Assembly (NCBI GenBank): GCA_902490585.1 | Contig: CABUEI010000010.1 | Location: 1 to 62,726 of the forward strand | Direction: 5' to 3' | Origin: an uncultured Oscillospiraceae bacterium | Lineage (GTDB): Bacteria > Bacillota > Clostridia > Oscillospirales > Ruminococcaceae | Length of the DNA: 62,726 nt | Shown: positions 55,543-62,657 of the stretch, in pieces | Numbering within the stretch: the first letter of the stretch is position 1 | Layout of the letters: each line of letters starts with the position of its first letter | Notes under the pieces: model-generated | Told to the model about the DNA's origin: nothing | Seen by the model: the letters and a program-made list of their open reading frames with translations, nothing else | Databases searched by the model: none | Program-made: the position numbers and the translations under genes

Positions 55543-55779
55543 CAAGTGAACCGATTGATGATTTTTAATTCGTCGGAAAAATCGGAATTTCCAGTTCAAC
55601 TGTATATGTGTTATATTAACAGTATAATCGCCGCAAGCCGATTTGTCAATACTTTTTTGTAAATATTTTTAAAAAGCTAAAAATTTTCCGTGTTGTGCCG
55701 ATATTATTTATAAGAGGTATTGTAACCGGGGTTGCGATACTGTAACAATGTAACTTAAATCAGGAAAGGACTAACTGAT

Positions 55780-56472
55780 ATGGAAATAGCAAAAGTAGCG
55801 GAACAGGCGGCAATAACCGCACAGACTGCGCCCAAGACAAGCGTTGAAACAACAGCTGAAAAGGCAAAGAGCACACTTACGGCTGACAATGCCGATAAAT
55901 ATGTAAAGAGCGAGGAGACTTTCACTCCTGCATACACAAAGAAATCAGCACAGAAGAAAGAGGTTGACAATGCCGACAAGTCGCAGTTCAGAACTGTGGC
56001 ACAGTCAAAGGCAGATCACCTTGCGAGCGTTGTTGAGACACTTATTTCTCACCAGGCTTCAAATGCTTCGGGCAAGAGTGCAAAGAAAATCGAGCTGTCC
56101 GACGACCTGAAGAGCCAGATCGAAGAGGCTACGGGCAAGAAGATCGAATCCGACGAAACCGAAACAGAGGATTACTGGGGTGCTGAGGCAACCGCAAAGC
56201 GTATGTTTGAGTTTGCAAAGAATCTTGCAGGCAACGACAGCAAGTATGCCGACACGCTGAAAGAGGCTTTCATCAAGGGCTTCGGTCTTGCAGAAAAGGC
56301 TTACGGCGGAAAGGACAAGTTACCCTCAGTATGCTACGACACATACGACAAGGTAATTGATATGTTCGACAGCTGGGGCAAGGAAATGGCTGACGATACG
56401 ACAGACAAGACTGACGGCAAGGATACCGTAAAGGTTGAAGAGGGCAAGAAGTCTGAGGCATCGGCACAGTAA
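55780..56472 (+). CDS. acidic protein with a DUF5610-like C-terminal domain
   Basis: The 230-residue protein is rich in Ala, Lys, Asp and Glu, without signal or membrane segment. The first 100 residues look disordered. Residues 130-200 (ATAKRMFEFAKNLAGNDSKY, then KEAFIKGFGLAEKAYGGKDKLP and TYDKVIDMFDSWGKE) match my memory of the DUF5610 pattern found in proteins of flagellated bacteria. Codon use is strongly biased (AAG, GAC, GCA), which suggests good expression. GGAAAGGAC precedes the ATG. It is a single-gene transcript with its own terminator. Confidence 0.7.
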   Translation: MEIAKVAEQAAITAQTAPKTSVETTAEKAKSTLTADNADKYVKSEETFTPAYTKKSAQKKEVDNADKSQFRTVAQSKADHLASVVETLISHQASNASGKSAKKIELSDDLKSQIEEATGKKIESDETETEDYWGAEATAKRMFEFAKNLAGNDSKYADTLKEAFIKGFGLAEKAYGGKDKLPSVCYDTYDKVIDMFDSWGKEMADDTTDKTDGKDTVKVEEGKKSEASAQ

Positions 56473-56512
56473 GTGCGGTAAGCGGAAGAAAATCAATATA
56501 ATGTTCAGAATG

Positions 56513-56541
56513 AGAACCGGTGATTATGCCGGTTCTTTTTT
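56513..56541 (+). terminator. terminator after the DUF5610-like gene
   Basis: AGAACCGG pairs with CCGGTTCT around seven bases, then TTTTTATTT. Confidence 0.9.
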
Positions 56542-56997
56542 ATTTAATGAATGGTGAATAATGAATAACGAATAATTGTGTGATCCTTTACGGTCGTTTG
56601 TGGTCGCTGCGTCCTGCACCGACCGCAAACGACCACGATTGCAATGGATGCGAAACCATACAAGCACACACAGATACTCACCTACAAAAAGACGGAAATA
56701 AATGCGGACGGTCAAGCATGCAGAACTAACTCTATGAAAAGACAGGTATAAAGCAAAAAACACAGAACGTCACTCTGCAAAAAGCAACAGAATGGTGTAG
56801 AAACTGCGTTGGGATTTGGAGTGGTGCGGTCAGGCGCAATAAGAGGAAAAGAAAGCGTGAAAATTCGAGTGATAGTGCTGAGGGAATACAATCCCCTCTG
56901 TCATGACAACGGAAATGTTTGCTGTAAATCTCAGAACATCATCTATATGGTAAACAGTGCTAGAGAAGATTGTAACCGTGTCATGACATCTCCCCTT
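56542..56997. other. gene-free stretch with inverted repeats
   Basis: I see no credible gene here on either strand. It holds an inverted repeat of 14 pairs with one mismatch (56592-56606 with 56620-56634) and two GTCATGAC octamers 76 bases apart (about 56902 and 56978). These octamers extend into longer inverted sequence (GACAACGG against CCGTGTC). Short direct copies of AATAATGA and AATAACGA follow the terminator. Confidence 0.6.
56592..56634. repeat. long imperfect hairpin, 14 of 15 pairs
   Basis: GGTCGTTTG-t-GGTCG pairs with CGACC-g-CAAACGACC around a 13-base loop. No T run follows on either strand. Confidence 0.8.
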
Positions 56998-57190
56998 TTT
57001 CGAGGGCGGGCATGGATGCCCGAAGTTGAACGCCCAGAGTTTTAAGCATGGACGCTTAAAGTCAGCCACACTTAGTCGTTATGCAAGGACGCATAAAGAC
57101 AGCCACACAAAGCCGTTGCACAATGCAACGGCACAAATGGCTGTCAATGCACAGACGCAGCGACACTAATGGCTGACGAGGCTTGGATGC
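56998..57190 (+). ncRNA. candidate structured RNA: array of GGA-loop hairpins plus a nested palindrome
   Basis: Three consecutive hairpins have hexaloops ATGGAT, ATGGAC and AAGGAC (GGA at 57014, 57050 and 57087), on stems CGGGC/GCCCG, TTTAAGC/GCTTAAA and TTATGC/GCATAA. The second and third units are tandem copies that share GGACGC, TAAAG and CAGCCACAC at a 37-base period. A nested palindrome follows: GTCAGCCA (57061) with TGGCTGAC (57170), GACAGCCA (57098) with TGGCTGTC (57138), and GCCGTTGCA with TGCAACGGC (57112-57132). The loops match the A-N-GGA-Y form bound by CsrA/RsmA proteins. No clear promoter or terminator was found, so expression and strand are inferred from the loops alone. Confidence 0.45.
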
Positions 57191-57377
57191 AAAACAAACA
57201 GAGCGTTCATAAGCCGAGAGTGGTGGTGTGTGGTGATGGGTAGTGTAAAGTTGGCAAGATAGCGAGAGTGGCAAGGTTGGGTGCAGTGGAATGGCGGAAG
57301 AACAAAAACTAATTGATAATGTGAAAGAAGAGTAACGAGAAATAATTATTATTTTTTGGCTTTTTAATGCGTTTTTC
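57191..57377. other. gene-free stretch before the signalling operon
   Basis: No gene, hairpin of note or RNA is recognised. Short GTGG and GAGTGG repeats occur near 57221-57290, and the end is AT-rich where the next promoter begins. Confidence 0.5.
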
Positions 57378-57406
57378 TTGACTTTTCTGCTATTTTCTGA
57401 TAAAAT
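57378..57406 (+). promoter_or_regulatory. promoter of the signalling operon
   Basis: TTGACT (57378-57383), 17 bases and TAAAAT (57401-57406), about 78 bases before the first gene. Confidence 0.75.
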
Positions 57407-57483
57407 TTATGTTGGATTATTATATGTATTAACTCTTATAGCCATATAGAAACATTACTGTAAAGAAATGAAGGAGTTGTGAA

Positions 57484-57891
57484 ATTTCGAAAATAAGAGT
57501 GCTGATAAACAGCCGCAGGCCGTCCTTGTTCAAGGACCTGCTGGCATACCCGGACGACAGATTTATTTTTCTGAGCACACCCGGTTACCCCGATGATATA
57601 AAGCAGCATATTGCGATATTCAAGCCCGATATGTTCATAACCGTATTTGAGGATTATGACGAGGAAATGATACAGCAGTACTATCTGATGAAGCGTGACG
57701 AGTCAACTTTTGACCTGCCGTTCATGCTGATTGCCAATGCAGATATATGCGAAGAGTGCAAACTGAAAAATGCGGATCTGTTCGACTGTATGCTGAGAAG
57801 ACCCGTTACGGTTCCTGCGATACTTACAAACGTTTTTGAAATTGCCGGTCCTCTTTGTGAGAAGCGTCATGACGACAGCGATGATATATGA
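57484..57891 (+). CDS. divergent receiver-like protein, apparent ATT start
   Basis: AAGGAG (57471-57476) is followed, after 7 bases, by ATT, which opens ISKIRVLINSRRP. The next regular start codon (GTG at 57499) is 22 bases from that site, so ATT is the better start. The 135-residue protein has a receiver-like rhythm (KIRVLIN strand, IAIFKPDMFITVF strand, LPFMLIANAD strand, then RRPVTVPAILTNVFEIAG where receivers have the K/P motif and last helix). The usual phospho-acceptor Asp is not in place (MFITVFED). It may be a pseudo-receiver that binds the downstream hybrid kinase. It is the first gene of the operon. Confidence 0.65.
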   Translation: MSKIRVLINSRRPSLFKDLLAYPDDRFIFLSTPGYPDDIKQHIAIFKPDMFITVFEDYDEEMIQQYYLMKRDESTFDLPFMLIANADICEECKLKNADLFDCMLRRPVTVPAILTNVFEIAGPLCEKRHDDSDDI

Positions 57892-57917
57892 GGACTGTGT
57901 GTTGTGCCGGAGGGAAT

Positions 57918-58112
57918 ATGGAGAATAAAATATCGAAGCTCACAAAGAAACAGGCTGAAACACAGCTGGAGTGTTTTCAGACGCTGTTTACCAACGCAAG
58001 ACTGCTCACAGAAGAGCAAATTAAAAAAGGACATATATGCTCGCAGGAGGACAGGGATAACAAGCTGTTTCTGAATCCCGGCGATGATGAGATTTACCTT
58101 TTGATACAGTAA
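57918..58112 (+). CDS. 64-residue protein of unknown function in the signalling operon
   Basis: GGAGGGAAT lies directly before the ATG at 57918, so the start is clear. The protein (MENKISKLTKKQAETQLEC at the start, NPGDDEIYLLIQ at the end) is hydrophilic and probably helical, with no cysteine cluster or signal peptide. It lies 26 bases after the receiver-like gene and 8 bases before the lipoprotein gene, so it belongs to the operon. I do not recognise it. Confidence 0.65.
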   Translation: MENKISKLTKKQAETQLECFQTLFTNARLLTEEQIKKGHICSQEDRDNKLFLNPGDDEIYLLIQ

Positions 58113-58120
58113 AACCATTT

Positions 58121-58945
58121 ATGAGAAAGAGAAACTTTAAACGATTAATCAAAAGCACAACCGTATTATTAATTGCGATTACAGCGGTTTTAACGGGCGG
58201 TTGTACACAAACCGGTACGGTTTCATCGCAAAATGCTTTGCCTGTTGTAGTTATAGGAAGCGACGAATACGAGCCGTACAATTTCAGCGATAAAAACGGT
58301 GATCCGGCAGGTATAGATGTCGAAATCGCAACAGAAGCTTTCAGCAGAATAGGTTACAGGGCAGAGTTTAAAAATGTTATCTGTAACGATAAGGATAAAT
58401 ACCTTGAAAGCGGAAAGGTTGACTGTCTGTGGGGCTGTTTTTCAATGAACGGCAGAGAGGAAGATTACCTTTGGGTAGGTCCGTATATGAACAGCAGGCA
58501 GGCGGTTGCGGTGAGAACCGACAGCGATATATATAAGCTGTCAGACCTGAACGGGAAAAAAATCGCTGTTCAGTCAAGTTCAAAACCTGAAGAGATACTG
58601 TCGAAAAAAAATAACGGTATGCCGACTGTGAGTACGCTTTACTGCTTTGTAAAAACAGAGTACATTTTTGCTTCAATACGCAAAGGTTATGTAGACGCAA
58701 TAGCCGGACATGAATATATGCTCCGTGAATTTACCGACCAATCGGGTGGAAAATACAGACTGCTTGATGAAAGTATACTTCTGTCAAAGCTGGGTGTTGC
58801 CTTTGATAAGAACAACTCTACAGAAGTGCCCGATAAGCTTAGGGGCGTACTGAAAGATATGTTGAAAGATGGTACAATTGCGGAAATTGCCGAAAAATAC
58901 GGACTTGACGCAAATACCGCTCTCGGAGGTATTACTCTTGAATAA
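58121..58945 (+). CDS. family 3 solute-binding lipoprotein
   Basis: The 274-residue protein has a lipoprotein signal (LLIAITAVLTGGC, lipidated Cys near residue 28) and an SBP_bac_3 fold: VVVIGSDEYEPYNFSDKNGDPAGIDVEIA near the start of the mature domain (read in parts), SDLNGKKIAVQSSSK and the hinge region. Such proteins usually bind amino acids for ABC importers, but no permease or ATPase is nearby. Instead the next gene is a hybrid kinase whose start lies inside the end of this gene. It is thus likely a sensory binding protein for that kinase. Confidence 0.88.
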   Translation: MRKRNFKRLIKSTTVLLIAITAVLTGGCTQTGTVSSQNALPVVVIGSDEYEPYNFSDKNGDPAGIDVEIATEAFSRIGYRAEFKNVICNDKDKYLESGKVDCLWGCFSMNGREEDYLWVGPYMNSRQAVAVRTDSDIYKLSDLNGKKIAVQSSSKPEEILSKKNNGMPTVSTLYCFVKTEYIFASIRKGYVDAIAGHEYMLREFTDQSGGKYRLLDESILLSKLGVAFDKNNSTEVPDKLRGVLKDMLKDGTIAEIAEKYGLDANTALGGITLE

Positions 58946-61475
58946 CCAGAAACATAAAACGCACCTGGGTAAACAAATTCCGATTATTATTATAATAGGC
59001 GTTGTTATGATAGCAGGTATTTTCTCTGTTTTTTCATATTTCAACACTCAGACTGCGAAAAGCGTTACAGCAGAAACGATAAAATACATCAAGAACCAGT
59101 GTGTCAAATATGATGAGATCACCGCATCGGATCTTACAAAGAGTTTGTTCAGAATAATAGACAAAACACAGGATATGAGCCGTGATATTGCTGATTTCGG
59201 GGACTATTCCGATGTGTTGCTGAAGAAGTTTATAACAAATCACGGCATTACGGGAATCATGGTACTTGACGAAAACGGAGAGCCGGATAACGAGTACTGC
59301 ACCGACGGTTCGGGATATAAAGAGTGGAATAGCCTGATTACGCAAGAAAAGATAATAAACATAGCAGATGATACATCTAAGACCTATGCGGACAGACTTC
59401 GTACTTTACCGTCGGATACGGACGGTGAAGATGATTACTACTATGATTTTGCGGCGGTATCAAGGCTTGACAAAAAGGGAATCGTACTTGCTTATTTAAG
59501 GCAGTCAAAAGAGATTATTGATGACGGTCAGCTGACGCTTGATTCGCTGTTCTCAGGATTCAATCTGACGATGAACGGCAACATCATCATTACCGACGGA
59601 ACTTCTGTAATTGCAACAAACAACGACAGGTACAGGGAAAAAGATATTTCCGGGTGTCCGGTTATAAAGAGCTTTACAGAGGATAAATCCGAAAGCAAGG
59701 ATTATATAAGGGTAACGGATCTGTATGGTGCGTATTGCGGCGGTATGGACAAGTGCAGAAACTATTATATCTATGTCTACTATCCTACTCAGGATATTTA
59801 TATCAACTGCTGGGCGGCAAATACGATATTCGCCACACTGTATATCATTCTATGCCTTTCGGCTTCTATGATCTACAGGACGATAAACGAAAAGCATGAG
59901 CGTGAAAGCCGTATAGCCGAAGAAGAATACAAAGAAAAACTGCTGGAATCGGCAGGCGAGGCTAAACGTGCAAATGCCGCAAAGAGTGATTTCCTGCGGA
60001 GAATGAGCCACGATATAAGAACGCCTATAAACGGTATCAGGGGCATGATAGAAATTGCCGACAAGACTCCTGACAATTCTGAAAAGCAAAAGGAGTGCCG
60101 CCAGAAGATATGGACGGCGTCAGGATATCTGCTTGACCTTGTAAATGATGTGCTTGACATGAGTAAGCTTGAATCAGGCGAGATAACGCTCGAAAATGTT
60201 CCGTTTGATATTTACGAGATAATGGACGATATAGCGACACTAAACGAACAGAACGCATCAAAGCGCAACATTTCACTTAAATTTGAGCGTTGTGAAAACA
60301 TACATAACAGACTTATAGGAAGTCCTGTGCACGTCAAACGTGTGCTTATGAATATTATCAGTAATGCGGTAAAGTACTGTAACGACGGCGGCTATGTAAA
60401 AGTACGTCTGGACGAAACTTCAAGCGACGGCAAAACGGCAAACATATTGATAACCTGCGAAGATAATGGCATAGGCATGAGCGAAGAATTCATGAAAGTC
60501 ATGTTTGAGCCGTTCATGCAGGAAAACGACTGTGCAAGAACATCGTATCAGGGAACAGGACTGGGACTTCCCATTGCCAAAAGGCTTACTGACAAGATGA
60601 ACGGTGAAATAACGTGCGAAAGCGAAAAGAATGTCGGCACTAAATTCACCGTTATGATTCCGTTTGAAATTGACATCTCAATGGAAAGCTCGGACAGAGA
60701 TGAAGTCACGGTCGGAAACAATACGCTCGAAGGTATGACGGTACTGCTTGCCGAGGACAACGAGCTTAACATGGAAATTACCGAATTTGTACTGAAAAAC
60801 GAGGGTGCTACGGTAATAAAGGCGTGGAACGGCAAAGAGGCTGTTGAAGCTTTTGAGAAGTCTGATGAATACGGCATAGACGTTGTACTTATGGATATCA
60901 TGATGCCGGTTATGGACGGACTTACTGCGGCAAAGGCTATACGCTCACTTATGCGTGCCGATGTAGTGACTGTGCCGATAATCGCTCTTACAGCAAACGC
61001 TTTTACTGACGACAAGGAAAAGACAAGGAATGCCGGAATGGACGAGCATCTTGCAAAGCCGATCGAATCGACAAAGCTTAAAAGTGCGGTATTCAGGTAT
61101 ACCGGAAAGAAAAATCTCACGCTGAGAGAGTGCTATGACGCTATAGGCGAAAACTATGACGATTTACTGAACAGACTGCGTTGCGGCGAGGACGGAGTGC
61201 AAGAGGCGGTACATGAATTCATGTATGACAAACATTATAAGCAACTGCTTTTTGCAATCGGAAACAACGATACAGAAAGTGCATTCAGAGCCGCTCATGC
61301 CATGAAAGGTATCTCGGCAAATCTGGGACTTGGCAAAATGTACTCGGTTTTCTCGGATATCACGGAGAGTTTAAGGTCGGGAAACATTGAAAAAGCAACT
61401 GAGCTTGTTGCGACGGCAGATAAAGAATACAAGAAGGTAATCGGTATTCTTAAAAAGTGTAAATTCAATATGTAA
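58938..61475 (+). CDS. hybrid sensor histidine kinase (HisKA, HATPase, REC, Hpt)
   Basis: I start it at the TTG at 58938, which is 8 bases after GGAGG and overlaps the lipoprotein gene by 8 bases. The 845-residue kinase has membrane helices at about 17-36 and 297-318 with a large sensor domain between, then FLRRMSHDIRTPINGI (His358). ATPase motifs follow (NIISNAVKYCNDGG, DNGIGM, GTGLGLPIAKRL), then a receiver domain (Asp653 in VVLMDIMMPVMDG) and a C-terminal Hpt domain (His787 in AAHAMKGISANLG). This BarA-like phosphorelay lacks a DNA-binding output regulator in the window. A terminator follows. Confidence 0.93.
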   Translation: MNNQKHKTHLGKQIPIIIIIGVVMIAGIFSVFSYFNTQTAKSVTAETIKYIKNQCVKYDEITASDLTKSLFRIIDKTQDMSRDIADFGDYSDVLLKKFITNHGITGIMVLDENGEPDNEYCTDGSGYKEWNSLITQEKIINIADDTSKTYADRLRTLPSDTDGEDDYYYDFAAVSRLDKKGIVLAYLRQSKEIIDDGQLTLDSLFSGFNLTMNGNIIITDGTSVIATNNDRYREKDISGCPVIKSFTEDKSESKDYIRVTDLYGAYCGGMDKCRNYYIYVYYPTQDIYINCWAANTIFATLYIILCLSASMIYRTINEKHERESRIAEEEYKEKLLESAGEAKRANAAKSDFLRRMSHDIRTPINGIRGMIEIADKTPDNSEKQKECRQKIWTASGYLLDLVNDVLDMSKLESGEITLENVPFDIYEIMDDIATLNEQNASKRNISLKFERCENIHNRLIGSPVHVKRVLMNIISNAVKYCNDGGYVKVRLDETSSDGKTANILITCEDNGIGMSEEFMKVMFEPFMQENDCARTSYQGTGLGLPIAKRLTDKMNGEITCESEKNVGTKFTVMIPFEIDISMESSDRDEVTVGNNTLEGMTVLLAEDNELNMEITEFVLKNEGATVIKAWNGKEAVEAFEKSDEYGIDVVLMDIMMPVMDGLTAAKAIRSLMRADVVTVPIIALTANAFTDDKEKTRNAGMDEHLAKPIESTKLKSAVFRYTGKKNLTLRECYDAIGENYDDLLNRLRCGEDGVQEAVHEFMYDKHYKQLLFAIGNNDTESAFRAAHAMKGISANLGLGKMYSVFSDITESLRSGNIEKATELVATADKEYKKVIGILKKCKFNM

Positions 61476-61480
61476 AACCG

Positions 61481-61514
61481 GCGGCGGTACAAAAGTACTG
61501 CCGCTCATTTTTTG
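61481..61514 (+). terminator. terminator of the signalling operon
   Basis: GCGGCGGTAC pairs with GTACTGCCGC around AAAA (one G-T pair), then TCATTTTTT. Confidence 0.88.
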
Positions 61515-61581
61515 TCATTTGGCACTTGCTTACTGCCGTAAAAAGAATTTTCCAAAATCGTTCATTTTTTTCATTTTCCTA

Positions 61582-61610
61582 TTGCATTTTTGATAAAATT
61601 GTACTATAAT
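61582..61610 (+). promoter_or_regulatory. promoter of the enzyme I-like gene
   Basis: TTGCAT (61582-61587), 17 bases and TATAAT (61605-61610). The leader would be about 104 bases. Confidence 0.8.
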
Positions 61611-61720
61611 ATAGACAAGATTTAAGAAGAATTGAGCAATTTCAACAAAACAAGTTCAAAATGTTGCTAAATACACAAATTGCAGTAAAAATTAATCCTC
61701 TTTGATCGGAGGCGAAGAGA

Positions 61721-62452
61721 ATGAAAGTATTAAGCGGTAAAAGTCTTAACCGCCTTACCGTAAACGGCAACGCATTCCTGTTTACAAGACGGAAAAGCAA
61801 GATAAATTGCATACACATTGAAAATCCTGCGGCAGAAAAGGAAAGACTTGCTACGGCACAGCAGATCGCTCTTGAACAACTGCGACAATTACACGACACA
61901 GCTGTTGAAAAAGTAGGAGAACAGCTTGCAAAAATCTTTGAAATACACATGATGCTGACACTTGACGACGATTACTGCGACGCTATAAACGAAATAATAG
62001 ATACACAGCACGTCAATGCGGAATATGCGGTTTCACTGACAGCATACAACTTTTCAAAGGTCTTTGCCGCAATGGACGATACATATATGAAAGCGAGAGC
62101 GGCAGATATAAGAGATATATCGGACAGACTGGTGGTTATTCTTTCGGGAAACAATCCAAACAGTGCTGAAGATTTTATGATTGGCAAGAACAAGATAGTC
62201 TGCACCGAGGATTTTCTGCCGAGCGAGATTATACAGTTCTGTGAAAACGGTGTTCAAGGTTTTGTTACTGCTTTCGGTTCATCGGAGTCGCACTCTGCCA
62301 TTCTTGCAAAAAGCCTTGATATTCCGTCAATAGTAGGGCTTGGCTGGGATTTGCTGTACAACGTCCGTACGGGCGATAATATAACGGTTGACGGCAAGGA
62401 CGGCAAGGTTATACTTGACGAAAAAGAGGAAAGCGAAAGTTGCGTTTCATAA
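61721..62452 (+). CDS. stand-alone N-terminal half of PTS enzyme I (phosphohistidine domain)
   Basis: The 243-residue protein resembles only the first half of enzyme I. It has a helical HPr-binding-like region (IALEQLRQLHDTAVEKVGEQ, then IFEIHMMLTLDDDY) and the phosphohistidine swivel domain with GSSESHSAILAKSLDIPSIVG. His191 in it matches the position of His189 in E. coli enzyme I. The C-terminal PEP-binding barrel is absent: the frame ends at a normal stop followed by a terminator, so it is not a cut or frameshifted gene. It may relay phosphate from another enzyme or HPr, or serve as a regulator. GGAGG precedes the ATG. Confidence 0.8.
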   Translation: MKVLSGKSLNRLTVNGNAFLFTRRKSKINCIHIENPAAEKERLATAQQIALEQLRQLHDTAVEKVGEQLAKIFEIHMMLTLDDDYCDAINEIIDTQHVNAEYAVSLTAYNFSKVFAAMDDTYMKARAADIRDISDRLVVILSGNNPNSAEDFMIGKNKIVCTEDFLPSEIIQFCENGVQGFVTAFGSSESHSAILAKSLDIPSIVGLGWDLLYNVRTGDNITVDGKDGKVILDEKEESESCVS

Positions 62453-62464
62453 AACAATAAAGAT

Positions 62465-62515
62465 ATACAAATACACGGAGCGGTTTCGGGACTGCTCCGT
62501 GTATTTGTATGTCAA
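62465..62515. terminator. 17-bp perfect stem after the enzyme I-like gene
   Basis: ATACAAATACACGGAGC (62465-62481) pairs fully with 62494-62510. No strong T run follows, but the position right after the stop suggests a terminator or RNA end. Confidence 0.65.
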
Positions 62516-62537
62516 ATTCAAGTGCAGATTTTCCGCA

Positions 62538-62574
62538 CAAAAAAAGCACCTGCTTTTTAGCAAGTGCTTTTTTG
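62538..62574 (-). terminator. terminator of the tRNA-Gly/tRNA-Cys transcript
   Basis: On the minus strand AAAAAAGCAC-TTGC pairs with GCAG-GTGCTTTTTT, which ends in seven T residues, just after tRNA-Cys. Confidence 0.88.
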
Positions 62575-62575
62575 A

Positions 62576-62649
62576 TGGAGGCGCCACCCAGATTTGAACT
62601 GGGGATCATGGTGTTGCAGACCAATGCCTTACCACTTGGCTATAGCGCC
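62576..62649 (-). tRNA. tRNA-Cys (anticodon GCA)
   Basis: The 74-base gene has acceptor strands GGCGCTA and TGGCGCC, discriminator T and encoded CCA. The anticodon loop CTGCAAC gives GCA. It is 8 bases from tRNA-Gly, so the two are probably processed from one transcript. Confidence 0.96.
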
Positions 62650-62657
62650 AAAAAAAT

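Noticed and set aside
55605..55630. GntR-type operator (ACTGT and ACAGT arms) upstream of the ABC exporter
   Set aside because: The arms are short and the spacing fits no regulator that I can name; no regulator gene is nearby.
56998..57190. CRISPR-like array
   Set aside because: The repeated units are only partly alike, have no constant spacers, and no cas gene is nearby.
57062..57274. Minus-strand 70-codon frame in the hairpin region
   Set aside because: No ribosome binding site, odd composition, and it is fully explained by the repeated hairpin units.
58121..58945. Lipoprotein as part of an amino-acid ABC importer
   Set aside because: No permease or ATPase gene is adjacent; the gene overlaps a hybrid kinase instead.
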